Assembly: GCA_905171695.1 (NCBI GenBank)
Contig: LR991653.1
Coordinates: 400,258 to 464,257, forward strand
Direction: 5' to 3'
Source of the DNA: Candidatus Methanoperedentaceae archaeon GB37
GTDB lineage: Archaea; Halobacteriota; Methanosarcinia; Methanosarcinales; EX4572-44
Length of the DNA stretch: 64,000 nucleotides
The translations under genes were made by a program, and so were the position numbers. The notes beneath the pieces were generated by a model. The model had not been told where the DNA came from, did no database searches, and was given only the letters and a program-made list of their open reading frames with translations. This document shows positions 53,610 through 62,172 of the stretch, piece after piece. Each line of letters starts with the position of its first letter. Position 1 is the first letter of the stretch.

Positions 53610-55895
53610 TTACCTTCTTCGAAGCACGAGGTATGCCACAGCGATCAAGCCGCCGACTGCAAAGATCGCTTCAAACCCAGGCACTCCTCCTTCACCTTCG
53701 GCTGGTGTCTCGCCTTCGCCTGGTGTCTCGCCTTCGGCTGGTGTCTCGCCTTCGCCTGGTGTCTCGCCTTCGGCTGGTGTCTCGGTTGCTGTCACATTGC
53801 CCTCGGATGGTGTCTCGGTTGCTGTCACATTGCCTGTTGGTGTCTCGGTCACAGTAGATGTTGGCGTTTCACCAGGAGTAACGCCCTCACCTTCTCCGAT
53901 CGTGCGCTCTGCGAATGGGTAGAATCTGAGTTTGTTGTCGTCGTCTGCTATTCTGAGTTTCATTGCGCCTGCGATTGGTTCAATGCTGTCCTGTGAAAGG
54001 TCAATGGTTTCGTCTTCATTCCAAAGTATGGTTGTGTTGCCTGCCGTGGATTTCACGGTGAGTGCTCCGAATTCGTCACCTGAGTTGATCTCTACAACGT
54101 CTCTTGAGACAACCCATGTGTATCTGAGCTGTACCATGTCGCTGGTTGCTCCTGCGAAGACGCTGTCCACGTAGGTTACGAATATAGGTGCGTCTGTTTC
54201 ACCGCCAAGACTGTCTTCATAGTACGTGTATACCTGTCCCTGTTGCAGAACCTTATCATCAAGCGTGGTACCATCGTACTTGAGTACGAGCCATGCCTGT
54301 CGTGGGTCTGCCTTGGCATCGATCGCCTGAGCCTCAAGTGTCCAGCCACCACCGATATCCCAGCTCTCACCAACGGTGAGAGTCTTCTTATCTGTCGCAG
54401 CATCGCCCTGCTCCAGGACGAGCTTCACAAGCTTATCGGGCTGACCATTGAGTGCAACATACTCCTCAGCAAACCAGCCAAGCTTGCCATAATAGCCACC
54501 GCCAGTAACAGTGCTCACACCGTCACTACCCTGTTCCTTATTCTTCTCGCCGTTAGCGTTAAGACCATTTTCAACGGTCAAATTTCTCTCTTCAGATACT
54601 TCGTACTCGATATACTGGACAGTAGTATTATAGAACAGTGTATCCTCTGGGATCTCGCCATCATGTACCACTTTTGAACGAGTATCAGAAGTATTCAGAA
54701 CTGCCAGCGTCTCGCTCTTGTTACCATCGTCAAGATCATACCAGAACGCAGCGAAATTATTTGCATTCCAGTCAACCAGAGTACTCGCATCACCATCGGC
54801 ATCAGGTACATTCACACCTTCATCATACACCTCGCCACGGACCTCATACGTGCCAGGTTCTGTGCGCTCTGCGAATGGGTAGAATCTGAGTTTGTTGTCG
54901 TCGTCTGCTATTCTGAGTTTCATTGCGCCTGCGATTGGTTCAATGCTGTCCTGTGAAAGGTCAATGGTTTCGTCTTCATTCCAAAGTATGGTTGTGTTGC
55001 CTGCCGTGGATTTCACGGTGAGTGCTCCGAATTCGTCACCTGAGTTGATCTCTACAACGTCTCTTGAGACAACCCATGTGTATCTGAGCTGTACCATGTC
55101 GCTGGTTGCTCCTGCGAAGACGCTGTCCACGTAGGTTACGAATATAGGTGCGTCTGTTTCACCGCCAAGACTGTCTTCATAGTACGTGTATACCTGTCCC
55201 TGTTGCAGAACCTTATCATCAAGCGTGGTACCATCGTACTTGAGTACGAGCCATGCCTGTCGTGGGTCTGCCTTGGCATCGATCGCCTGAGCCTCAAGTG
55301 TCCAGCCACCACCGATATCCCAGCTCTCACCAACGGTGAGAGTCTTCTTATCTGTCGCAGCATCGCCCTGCTCCAGGACGAGCTTCACAAGCTTATCGGG
55401 CTGACCATTGAGAGCAACATACTCCTCAGCAAACCAGCCAAGCTTGCCATAATAGCCACCGCCAGTAACAGTGCTCACACCGTCACTACCCTGTTCCTTA
55501 TTCTTCTCGCCGTTAGCGTTAAGACCATTTTCAACGGTCAAATTTCTCTCTTCAGATACTTCGTACTCGATATACTGGACAGTAGTATTATAGAACAGTG
55601 TATCCTCTGGGATCTCGCCATCATGTACCACTTTTGAACGAGTATCAGAAGTATTCAGAACTGCCAGCGTCTCACTCATGTTACCATCGTCAAGATCATA
55701 CCAGAACGCAGCGAAATTATTTGCATCCCAGTCAACCAGAGTACTCGCATCACCATCGGCATCAGGTACATTCACACCTTCATCATACACCTCACCGCGG
55801 ATCTCGACTTTGTCCACTGCGCTTGCTGGTATTGCTGCTAAGGCTAATAGCAGTATTCCTGCAACTGCAGTTGTTGTGATTACGTCTCTTTTCAT
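53610..55895 (-). CDS. S-layer glycoprotein with duplicated DUF1608 domains and PGF-CTERM-like tail
   Basis: 761 residues from ATG 55895 (GGAGGAATAAG upstream; a longer frame to 55934 is not supported). Signal peptide MKRDVITTTAVAGILLLALA ends at ASA. Two S-layer duplication domains follow, each about 315 residues (VYDEGVNVPDADGDASTLVD through LRFYPFAERT), almost identical at both protein and DNA level. A Thr/Pro/Glu-rich stalk (repeats of EGETPGEGETPA) leads to GVPGFEAIFAVGGLIAVAYL and RRR, a PGF-CTERM-type archaeosortase signal. It should form the cell-surface lattice, as in Methanosarcinales. Long leader (about 200 bases). Confidence 0.92.
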   Translation of the reverse strand: MKRDVITTTAVAGILLLALAAIPASAVDKVEIRGEVYDEGVNVPDADGDASTLVDWDANNFAAFWYDLDDGNMSETLAVLNTSDTRSKVVHDGEIPEDTLFYNTTVQYIEYEVSEERNLTVENGLNANGEKNKEQGSDGVSTVTGGGYYGKLGWFAEEYVALNGQPDKLVKLVLEQGDAATDKKTLTVGESWDIGGGWTLEAQAIDAKADPRQAWLVLKYDGTTLDDKVLQQGQVYTYYEDSLGGETDAPIFVTYVDSVFAGATSDMVQLRYTWVVSRDVVEINSGDEFGALTVKSTAGNTTILWNEDETIDLSQDSIEPIAGAMKLRIADDDNKLRFYPFAERTEPGTYEVRGEVYDEGVNVPDADGDASTLVDWNANNFAAFWYDLDDGNKSETLAVLNTSDTRSKVVHDGEIPEDTLFYNTTVQYIEYEVSEERNLTVENGLNANGEKNKEQGSDGVSTVTGGGYYGKLGWFAEEYVALNGQPDKLVKLVLEQGDAATDKKTLTVGESWDIGGGWTLEAQAIDAKADPRQAWLVLKYDGTTLDDKVLQQGQVYTYYEDSLGGETDAPIFVTYVDSVFAGATSDMVQLRYTWVVSRDVVEINSGDEFGALTVKSTAGNTTILWNEDETIDLSQDSIEPIAGAMKLRIADDDNKLRFYPFAERTIGEGEGVTPGETPTSTVTETPTGNVTATETPSEGNVTATETPAEGETPGEGETPAEGETPGEGETPAEGEGGVPGFEAIFAVGGLIAVAYLVLRRR
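53902..54840. repeat. 960-bp-period tandem duplication, copy 1
   Basis: Matches 54862-55800 with only a handful of substitutions over about 940 bases (for example at 54456, 54716, 54719 and 54765). The spacing is exactly 960 bases. It encodes the second S-layer domain. The near-identity implies a recent duplication or continuing gene conversion. Confidence 0.9.
54862..55800. repeat. 960-bp-period tandem duplication, copy 2
   Basis: Partner of 53902-54840; encodes the first S-layer domain. Differences gather toward the 55670-55800 end, where DGNM replaces DGNK and WDAN replaces WNAN. Confidence 0.9.
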
Positions 55896-56130
55896 CTTTC
55901 TTATTCCTCCATTATGTTTACTTTTCATTTCCATGCTTCATACTTTCTTTACTTTCTTTCTTATTTCACTCGATTCATGCTGCCTCTCCCGGCGCTGGTG
56001 GGGTATTTGTGCATCGATTGCCCGTGTCACCACACTGGGAGTTGGACAGCATTCATTGATCATTCGCAGATAATTCCTCTCAAGAACTATCTCCATATCA
56101 CCCTCTTTCCTATTTTTAATCCCGTATAGT

Positions 56131-56167
56131 GGACTATGGACTATATACATAGTTGCTCTTTTAAATC
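56131..56167 (-). promoter_or_regulatory. Promoter region of the S-layer gene
   Basis: Contains a 7-base tandem repeat GGACTAT-GGACTAT (56131-56144), an imperfect palindrome ACTATG...CATAGT around a TATATA core, and a second TATA-like GATTTAAAAG on the minus strand (56158-56167) at the border of the 121-bp repeat. Either TATA gives a leader of 200 bases or more before the ATG at 55895. The leader 55896-56130 has no gene. Confidence 0.45.
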
Positions 56168-56280
56168 TTTTGTGGTCGATCTCTCTTGTTGAGCGCTAAG
56201 CGAGGTTGGGGTGTGAAAGGCATCGACTGGCATCGGCTGGATCGATGCTCGATCGTTGGTGTAGAGAGGTGCTCGGAATC
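56160..56280. repeat. 121-bp direct repeat, left copy
   Basis: Matches 57145-57266 with about four substitutions and one 1-base indel. It lies immediately upstream (minus strand) of the S-layer promoter TATA box. It contains an interrupted GCATCGACTGGCATCGGCTG pattern but no convincing gene. Confidence 0.85.
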
Positions 56281-56420
56281 TATCGGAGTGATCGAGAAGG
56301 CGTCTCGGTCTCTCGTTTCACTGCCTTTTGCCTCCATTCGTGGATAGTGCTGCCTTTCTTCCCAGCCGTCTCTCTCTTTATTCTTCTTCGTCGTCACTCC
56401 CATGGGGGCTTTGAAGCGAC

Positions 56421-57119
56421 CTATCTCGTCTTCTTCTCTCTCTTCGCTCGAATGGTGGGTGTATCCTCTCTGGTATGGATGGTCTCATCTGTGACGCCCT
56501 TGAGAATCTCTATTGTGATATCCTGCTTCTCCAGCATCTTCTCAGTATTCTCTCGTATCCCCGATATCTGGGATGTGTCCTCTCGTATCTGCGAGGTATC
56601 CTCTTTCACGCTCTTCAAGATCTCTATTGTGATATCCTGCTTCTCCAGCATCCTGTCCTGCTTCTCCAGCATCCTGTCCTGCTTCTCCAGCATCCTGTCC
56701 TGCTTCTCCAGCATTGCTGATGTATCTCTTCTCACAGACTCTATGGCGCTTATGGTCTTGGCGAAGCCATCTCTGGTGACATTTATAAGCTCTTTCAGCA
56801 GAGTGGCTGCAGTGTCGAGGCGCTCGTCTGTTTCGCCTTTGCCAACGAGCTTGTGGAAGTCTGAAAACTCGCCTGTGGCATCGCTGATGGAGTGGTCTAT
56901 ACGCTCTACGTTGATGAGTGCGTTCTTTATATCTACATCGCTGAGGAACTTATTCAGACTCTCCTCTTCACCCTCGGCGACTATCCGCACCCTCCCGTCA
57001 GGGAGATTCTCGGCATACCCAGAGAGGTTCAAGCGCTTACCTATCTCAATCGCCCTGTCCCTGTACCCGGTCTGCTGCACATCTCCTGAGACAAGGATAG
57101 TTGCCCTCTTTACCGCCAT
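56421..57119 (-). CDS. Acylphosphatase-domain protein with repetitive coiled coil
   Basis: 232 residues from ATG 57119 (TTGGAG five bases upstream). Residues 1-85 are an acylphosphatase fold: VSGDVQQTGYRDRAIEIGKR with the substrate-binding arginine and ENLPDGRVRIVAEG with the catalytic asparagine. The remainder is a long coiled coil containing four MLEKQDR/I heptads in tandem (residues about 135-162), and later EDTSQIREDTSQI and a fifth MLEKQD. No signal peptide. Single-domain acylphosphatases are about 90 residues, so this fusion is unusual. It sits between two copies of a 121-bp repeat beside the S-layer gene. Confidence 0.8.
   Translation of the reverse strand: MAVKRATILVSGDVQQTGYRDRAIEIGKRLNLSGYAENLPDGRVRIVAEGEEESLNKFLSDVDIKNALINVERIDHSISDATGEFSDFHKLVGKGETDERLDTAATLLKELINVTRDGFAKTISAIESVRRDTSAMLEKQDRMLEKQDRMLEKQDRMLEKQDITIEILKSVKEDTSQIREDTSQISGIRENTEKMLEKQDITIEILKGVTDETIHTREDTPTIRAKREKKTR
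56634..56716. repeat. 21-base tandem repeat inside the coiled coil
   Basis: Four copies of a unit around CTGCTTCTCCAGCATCCTGT with a 21-base period, encoding the MLEKQDR heptads. The first three junctions are identical at DNA level, so copy number may vary between strains. Confidence 0.8.
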
Positions 57120-57144
57120 CACAACTCCAACGCACTCGATGGAT

Positions 57145-57266
57145 ATTAAACCTTTTGTGGTCGATCTCTCTTGTTCGAGCGCTAAGCGAGGTTGGGGTGT
57201 GAAAGGCATCGACTGGCATCGGCTGGATCGGTGCTCGATCGTTGGCGTAGAGAGGTGCTCGGAATC
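57145..57266. repeat. 121-bp direct repeat, right copy
   Basis: Second copy of 56160-56280. It ends at a minus-strand TATA-like GTTTAATATCC (57143-57153) that serves the acylphosphatase gene, so both copies stand just upstream of a promoter reading leftward. Confidence 0.85.
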
Positions 57267-57347
57267 CTTCCTCTTTATTATTTGAATCCCATCTTTAAGA
57301 GTGTGAAGAACAGTTGCACTGATGGCTAACAAATATAACCCTATACA

Positions 57348-57360
57348 AAAGTTATATGTA
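57348..57360 (+). promoter_or_regulatory. TATA box of the B12 uptake operon
   Basis: AAAGTTATATGTA about 30-40 bases before ATG 57388. It rules out the longer reading frame that begins at 57322. No B12 riboswitch-like leader fits in the remaining space. Confidence 0.5.
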
Positions 57361-57387
57361 CTGAGGCTCTCATCTTCTCATCCGATC

Positions 57388-58407
57388 ATGGTAAAGACAG
57401 CTCTTCTATCATTTTTTCTCCTGATGGGTATACTGATCCAGGTGAGTGCTGCTGGGTATCCCATCGTTGTAACAGACGACTTTAACAGGACTGTGGTTAT
57501 TCAGAAGAGGCCAGAGCGGATCGTATCACTTGCACCGAGCAACACTGAGATACTCTTTGCTATTGGTGCGGGCGATCGGGTGGTTGGTGTTACCACTTTC
57601 TGTGACTATCCTCCGGAGGCGGCGAATATCTCGAAGATCGGTGGGTTTTCCACTGTGAGCATTGAAGCAGTGGTCAATCTCACACCTGATCTGGTGCTTG
57701 CATCGTATGGAAATGGAGAAGCGACTGTGAAGGCTCTTCAGAATCTGAATCTGACAGTGGTCGCAACGAACCCGAGGAACCTGGCTGAGATACTTGAAGA
57801 CATAGAGCTCATTGGGGAGATTACAGGAAACCCTGATAGAGCAGACTCGATCGTAAGAGGGATGAGAGATGAGATCAGGGCGGTGAGAGAGGAGAGAGAG
57901 ACGCTTCCAGACGGCGTGAAACCAAGGGTCTTATACGTGGTCTGGACCGATCCATTATACTCGGCAGGGAGCGAGACCTTCCCGGCAGACCTGATCCAGA
58001 CGGCTGGTGGGATAAATATCGTGGACTCTCCAGGCTGGCCCGCTGTGAGTATCGAGAGCGTGGTTGATAGTGACCCTAATATTATAATATGCTCAGGAAT
58101 GGGCGGCGGCTCGTACACTATTAAGGACTGGATATTGAATAACACAGTGCTTCAGGCGACAGATGCGGTCAAAAACGGTCGTGTTTATGCAATCGACGAT
58201 CCGGATCTTACAGAGCGGGCAGGACCGAGAATCACACTGGGACTTGCTCTGATACACGGATACATAGCCGAGTATATATCAGAGACAACGAGATCAACAC
58301 CGACTGCAACGCCTCTTCCGACGACCACCCCTGAGACACCTGCTGCCTCCTCTCTGATTACACTGGTGCTCTTTGTAGCAGCGTGCCTTGCAAAGAAGGT
58401 TGGATAG
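57388..58407 (+). CDS. btuF: ABC transporter substrate-binding protein, BtuF-type (cobalamin)
   Basis: About 339 residues from ATG 57388. Signal peptide MVKTALLSFFLLMGILIQVS; cluster A-2 binding protein with RPERIVSLAPSNTEILFAIG, VVGVTTFCDYPPEA, IEAVVNLTPDLVLAS and GGINIVDSPGWPAVSIESVV. A Thr/Pro stalk (TPTATPLPTTTPETPA) and a terminal hydrophobic segment (SLITLVLFVAACLAKK) anchor it outside the membrane. Folds of this type also bind iron siderophores, but the downstream cbiZ favours corrinoids. Confidence 0.88.
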   Translation: MVKTALLSFFLLMGILIQVSAAGYPIVVTDDFNRTVVIQKRPERIVSLAPSNTEILFAIGAGDRVVGVTTFCDYPPEAANISKIGGFSTVSIEAVVNLTPDLVLASYGNGEATVKALQNLNLTVVATNPRNLAEILEDIELIGEITGNPDRADSIVRGMRDEIRAVREERETLPDGVKPRVLYVVWTDPLYSAGSETFPADLIQTAGGINIVDSPGWPAVSIESVVDSDPNIIICSGMGGGSYTIKDWILNNTVLQATDAVKNGRVYAIDDPDLTERAGPRITLGLALIHGYIAEYISETTRSTPTATPLPTTTPETPAASSLITLVLFVAACLAKKVG

Positions 58408-58428
58408 AGCCCCCCTGCACGCGCCAGT

Positions 58429-59424
58429 ATGAAACTGAAGATCGCACCTCTCTTGCTACTCGCACTGATTCTATTCATAGTAACAGTCTTCTCAACAACG
58501 ATAGGCACTGCCCATATATCATTTGCGACCGCCGCAAAGATAATGCTTGCACAGATCTTCTCAATCGAGAAGAACTGGAGTATGCGAGAGGAGACGATCA
58601 TTCTCGGCATCAGACTGCCCCGTGTGCTACTCGCGGCGCTCGTTGGCGCAGCGCTTGCAACGGCGGGTTGTGCAATGCAAGGACTTCTCAAAAACCCGAT
58701 GGCAGACCCATATATCATCGGAATGTCATCAGGAGCGGCGCTTGGAGCAGCCCTGAGCTTCACACTCCACCTTCCAACATCACTCCTCTCTTTCATAACC
58801 GCAACGATCACCATATTCGCGGTCTACCGCATATCAAAGGTGGGAGGGCGCGTTCCGGTCGCAACACTCCTACTCTCAGGTATCGCTATCGGATCGTTCC
58901 TTGCGGCACTCACATCTCTCCTCATCTACATGGCAAGGAGCCCGCATCAGATCATATTCTGGCTCATGGGCGGGCTGTGGACGAGCGATTGGCCCAAGGT
59001 GAGAATTGCAAGCCTGATGATATCTCTAGGAATCATCCTCCTCTATCGTTACTCGTGGAATCTGAACGTGATGCTCCTTGGAGAAGAGCAGGCACAATAC
59101 CTCGGTATCAATACCGAGGATGTGAAACGGGGCGTACTCGTATCATCGAGTCTGATAACCGCTGCTGCAGTCTCGGTAAGTGGAATAATCGGGTTTGTGG
59201 GGCTTATAGTCCCCCATATTATGCGCATCGTAACAGGACCAGATCATCGAATCCTCTTCCCAACCTCCACACTCGCAGGTGCTATCTTTCTCGTCTTCAC
59301 TGACACCATCTCACGAACCATACTCTCACCAATAGAGCTCCCGGTTGGGATAATTACAGCAAGCTTCGGAGCGCCGTTCTTCCTGTATCTGCTCCGCAAA
59401 CAGGGGAAGAAGATCCATGCTTAA
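58429..59424 (+). CDS. btuC: ABC transporter permease, BtuC-type
   Basis: 331 residues, FecCD family with about nine to ten transmembrane helices. Conserved motifs: LGIRLPRVLLAALVGAALAT, AGCAMQGLLKNPMADPYIIG, SSGAALGAAL, GFVGLIVPHIMRIVTGPDHR and LPVGIITASFGAPFFLYLL. The last eight bases overlap the start of btuD. Confidence 0.94.
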   Translation: MKLKIAPLLLLALILFIVTVFSTTIGTAHISFATAAKIMLAQIFSIEKNWSMREETIILGIRLPRVLLAALVGAALATAGCAMQGLLKNPMADPYIIGMSSGAALGAALSFTLHLPTSLLSFITATITIFAVYRISKVGGRVPVATLLLSGIAIGSFLAALTSLLIYMARSPHQIIFWLMGGLWTSDWPKVRIASLMISLGIILLYRYSWNLNVMLLGEEQAQYLGINTEDVKRGVLVSSSLITAAAVSVSGIIGFVGLIVPHIMRIVTGPDHRILFPTSTLAGAIFLVFTDTISRTILSPIELPVGIITASFGAPFFLYLLRKQGKKIHA

Positions 59425-60187
59425 GATCAGGAATCTGAAAGTGTGCTATGGCAAGAGAGAGGTATTGAGAGGTGTGAACCTTGACGTAGAAGAGGGAGAA
59501 CTCTTGGGTATAATTGGGCCGAACGGTTCAGGCAAAACGACCCTCATACGAGCAATCACAGGCGTAATCAGACCAGAAGATGGCAGGATCACATCCCGAG
59601 GCGAGGATCTATCGAGTTGGGATAGAAAGACCATTGCAAGACACATAGCTGTGGTGCCACAGAGCGTCTCCATAGACTTTGAATTCACGATAGAAGAGAT
59701 CGTGCTCATGGGACGCACACCCCACCTCAACGGAAGAGAGAATCCAGAAGATTACGAGATCGTGAGGAACTCGATGAGAGAGACAGAGACCGTGCATCTC
59801 AAAGACAGGCTGATAACCGAGCTGAGTGGTGGAGAGATACAGCGCGTAATAATAGCACGCGCACTTGCACAGGAGCCAGAGATCCTCCTCCTCGACGAGC
59901 CAACCTCACACCTTGACATCCGTGGACAGGTGGAGGTACTGCACCTGATAAAAAAGCTCGTCAAGAACGGGATTACAGCACTTGCAGTGATCCACGACTT
60001 AAATCTTGCAGCCGCCTACTGTGACAGGATAGCACTCCTCTACAACGGGCAGATAATGGCACACGGAAGACCAGAGAGCGTGCTGACAAGAGAGAATATC
60101 CAAGAAGCTTTCAAGATCACGGTGACCGTGGAGAAGAACAAGACCAACAGCACACCAATAATACTCCCAGAGGTGATAAAGAATTGA
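59417..60187 (+). CDS. btuD: ABC transporter ATP-binding protein, BtuD-type
   Basis: 256 residues. Walker A GPNGSGKTTLIRAI near residue 35, signature LSGGEIQRVIIARALAQEPE near residue 136, Walker B ILLLDEPTSHLD and the switch histidine in ALAVIHDLNLAA. It overlaps btuC at its start and the TTG of cbiZ at its end, a tightly coupled operon. Confidence 0.95.
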   Translation: MLKIRNLKVCYGKREVLRGVNLDVEEGELLGIIGPNGSGKTTLIRAITGVIRPEDGRITSRGEDLSSWDRKTIARHIAVVPQSVSIDFEFTIEEIVLMGRTPHLNGRENPEDYEIVRNSMRETETVHLKDRLITELSGGEIQRVIIARALAQEPEILLLDEPTSHLDIRGQVEVLHLIKKLVKNGITALAVIHDLNLAAAYCDRIALLYNGQIMAHGRPESVLTRENIQEAFKITVTVEKNKTNSTPIILPEVIKN

Positions 60188-60825
60188 GATACACCATCAA
60201 AGAGGACACACTCATAGTGAATGGGGAATTTGAGGCATTGAGTTCAGGAATAAACGGTGGAAGAAAGGGTGTTACCACCCTCTTCAACCACACGATAAAC
60301 CCTGATCTCTTCAACCACGCCCCGCCAGAACGTTACACTGAAAGAGTAGCAGATAAGCATGGAATACTACCACCATACTTTGGACTACTGACAGCCGTCA
60401 AGATGGAGTACCTGCAGATAATAAGAGACGAGTATCTCACAGCATTCATCACGGCAGGCATCACCAATCCCTCACCCTTCAGGATAAGAGGTCAAGAGAT
60501 AACACACACCCAGTCGAGAGAAGAGATCACAGAAACGATCGGAACTATAAACATAATCCTTGTGGCAGACGCAACCCTCTCAGAAGAAGCGATGGCAAGC
60601 GCCATTATCACAGCAACCGAGGCAAAAGGACTGGCACTGCTCAAAGCAGGCTGTAACTTCCTCGGAACAACGACAGACGCAATAATAATCGCATACGAGA
60701 AAAACCCCACCAGAAGAATCAAATACGCAGGCACCTGCACCGAATTCGGAGAGAAGATTACAGAAGCGATTATACGAGGCGTCAAGAAACCTCGTAATGT
60801 CAATTGCACACCGCATCATCAGTGA
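60184..60825 (+). CDS. cbiZ: Adenosylcobinamide amidohydrolase
   Basis: 213 residues; starts at TTG 60184, overlapping the btuD stop (TTGA). CbiZ removes the nucleotide loop side chain from salvaged corrinoids, giving adenosylcobyric acid for rebuilding. Motifs: SSGINGGRKGVTTLFNHTI, LLTAVKMEYLQII, FITAGITNPSPF, GTINIILVADATLSEEAMAS and NFLGTTTDAIIIAYE. The operon thus imports and remodels B12-type cofactors needed by corrinoid methyltransferases. Confidence 0.93.
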   Translation: MRYTIKEDTLIVNGEFEALSSGINGGRKGVTTLFNHTINPDLFNHAPPERYTERVADKHGILPPYFGLLTAVKMEYLQIIRDEYLTAFITAGITNPSPFRIRGQEITHTQSREEITETIGTINIILVADATLSEEAMASAIITATEAKGLALLKAGCNFLGTTTDAIIIAYEKNPTRRIKYAGTCTEFGEKITEAIIRGVKKPRNVNCTPHHQ

Positions 60826-60852
60826 TACTTGATACTCACTATTATGCCCTCA

Positions 60853-61275
60853 CTATTTGCCAATAGTGCCCTGGATGCGCCGTACGATAGCACGCGTGCT
60901 GCAGAGACTGCACGACACAGAATCACTGATACGCACAACCTTCACACGTAGCCCCATCCTCTCCAGTTGCTCCGAGAGCTCTTCCTCACTGAAGTGCTGG
61001 TTGTAGCCGAGTGTCACAATATCCGGGTGTATCTCACGCACCGGCCTGAACATATCCTGAGAGTCACCGAGCACTGCATGATCCACCACCTCAAGAGCCT
61101 CTACCATCGCAAGGCGCTGCTCTTCTGGAATGAACGGTTTTGGCTTGTGATGAACCATCTCCTCGCGAGCAACGATCACAAATAACTCGTCACCAAGCTT
61201 CTTTGACTCGCTGAGATACTTCACATGCCCCGGGTGAAGGATGTCAAAGGTTCCAGTAGCAAGCACACGTACCAA
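60853..61275 (-). CDS. ribL: FAD synthase RibL (archaeal cytidylyltransferase fold)
   Basis: 140 residues. Adenylates FMN to FAD in archaea. The nucleotidyltransferase signature TGTFDILHPGHVKYLSESKK has the HxGH motif; VIVAREEMVHHKPKPFIPEE and SDSVSCSLCSTRAIVRRI with a redox-sensitive cysteine pair are typical of the archaeal enzyme. Convergent with cbiZ; DUF1894 lies upstream on the same strand. Confidence 0.92.
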   Translation of the reverse strand: MVRVLATGTFDILHPGHVKYLSESKKLGDELFVIVAREEMVHHKPKPFIPEEQRLAMVEALEVVDHAVLGDSQDMFRPVREIHPDIVTLGYNQHFSEEELSEQLERMGLRVKVVRISDSVSCSLCSTRAIVRRIQGTIGK

Positions 61276-61311
61276 GAGATACCACCAACGATTCCACCAA
61301 CGATTATGAGA

Positions 61312-61596
61312 TTATGACTTCTTCAACTCGGATCGTATCCTCTCAATCTCGCCATCACCAGGCAGCTTTAAAACAAAAGCTCCATGACAGGGCTTAACAT
61401 AAATTATAACCACGTGCTCATCTTCAATCCCTATCGGTATCGGCGGTACACCTATCAAGTGAAGACCAAGGATCTTGAAACCCGGATCCACAAAGTAAAC
61501 CTCACGACACCTCTTCTGTATAAACTTCGAACACTCATCAATCGGTCTTCGAGATAGAAGTATCTCATAATCCATCTCCTCTACACAGGCAGCCAT
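61312..61596 (-). CDS. DUF1894 methanogen-conserved protein
   Basis: 94 residues: MAACVEEMDYEILLSRRPID, CREVYFVDPGFKILGLHLIG and VPPIPIGIEDEHVVIIYVKP, then CHGAFVLKLPG. Matches DUF1894, a small protein found almost only in methanogens. Its start overlaps the end of DUF1890 by 16 bases, so the two are translated together. An internal ATG at 61575 is an alternative start. Function unknown. Confidence 0.82.
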   Translation of the reverse strand: MAACVEEMDYEILLSRRPIDECSKFIQKRCREVYFVDPGFKILGLHLIGVPPIPIGIEDEHVVIIYVKPCHGAFVLKLPGDGEIERIRSELKKS

Positions 61597-62045
61597 CTCT
61601 TCACCCCGTCAATCTTCTCCTTAAGCGGCAACGGATTATGAACAGCACGCGCAGCCACGATCCGATCACAACCAACCTCCCTGCACCGCTCCTCAAGCCC
61701 CTCAACATCCCTGCCAAAGACGATCGCAACCACCAGACCACCCGAGAGCGCAAGCACAGTCGCAAGATATGCCGTATCAGCATCACTATGAACAAAGACA
61801 ACGCAGAGATCAAAATCAAGACGCCCCTCCGAGAGCGCACCAATAACCTCGTCAAGATCCATACACCCACCACCCAGATACCACCCCTCAGGATCAGCAG
61901 TCTCCAAAAGCGCAACAGTGGACTTGTTCCCAGCAAAAACTGGCGAAATACCCTCACCCGCAAGCCTGTGCCCAAGATAAATAGCAAGGCTCGTCTGCAC
62001 AGGAAACCTCGGACAACCAAGCATAATAAGAGCATCCCTCGTCAT
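61581..62045 (-). CDS. DUF1890 methanogen-conserved protein
   Basis: 154 residues from ATG 62045, in line with a TATA box at 62070-62083; the frame runs on to a GTG at 62108 that precedes it. Segments MTRDALIMLGCPRFPVQTSL, GNKSTVALLETADPEGWYLG and FDLCVVFVHSDADTAYLATV suggest a Rossmann-like fold. It matches DUF1890 and, as in other methanogens, pairs with DUF1894. Function unknown. Confidence 0.82.
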   Translation of the reverse strand: MTRDALIMLGCPRFPVQTSLAIYLGHRLAGEGISPVFAGNKSTVALLETADPEGWYLGGGCMDLDEVIGALSEGRLDFDLCVVFVHSDADTAYLATVLALSGGLVVAIVFGRDVEGLEERCREVGCDRIVAARAVHNPLPLKEKIDGVKRWLPV

Positions 62046-62069
62046 AACTGGATAAACCATAAGCAAAGA

Positions 62070-62122
62070 GACCTTATATAACCTTCTACACGGAGAGGGC
62101 CCGTCCACATAAAATTATATAG
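62070..62122 (-). promoter_or_regulatory. Double promoter region of DUF1890
   Basis: Two minus-strand TATA boxes: GGTTATATAAGGTC (62070-62083), correctly spaced for ATG 62045, and CTATATAATTTTATG (about 62108-62122), followed by TGGACGGGCCC. The second one with its TTATGTGGACGGG tail is the same arrangement as at 31114-31145. Confidence 0.45.
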
Positions 62123-62172
62123 TTCAACCCTAAAATAACTTCACCTCCAGATATATATAGTCCCCTGCAAAA

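Noticed and set aside
53633..55879. Long plus-strand frames opposite the S-layer gene, present twice
   Set aside because: They are antisense shadows of the duplicated coding region, repeated because the DNA is repeated.
56161..56403. Open frame through the left 121-bp repeat on the minus strand
   Set aside because: The same peptide segment appears in the right copy only as an upstream extension of another gene; the DNA repeat explains it and no start site is supported.
57261..57387. Cobalamin riboswitch before btuF
   Set aside because: The TATA box leaves less than 40 bases of leader, and no B12-box-like sequence is visible.
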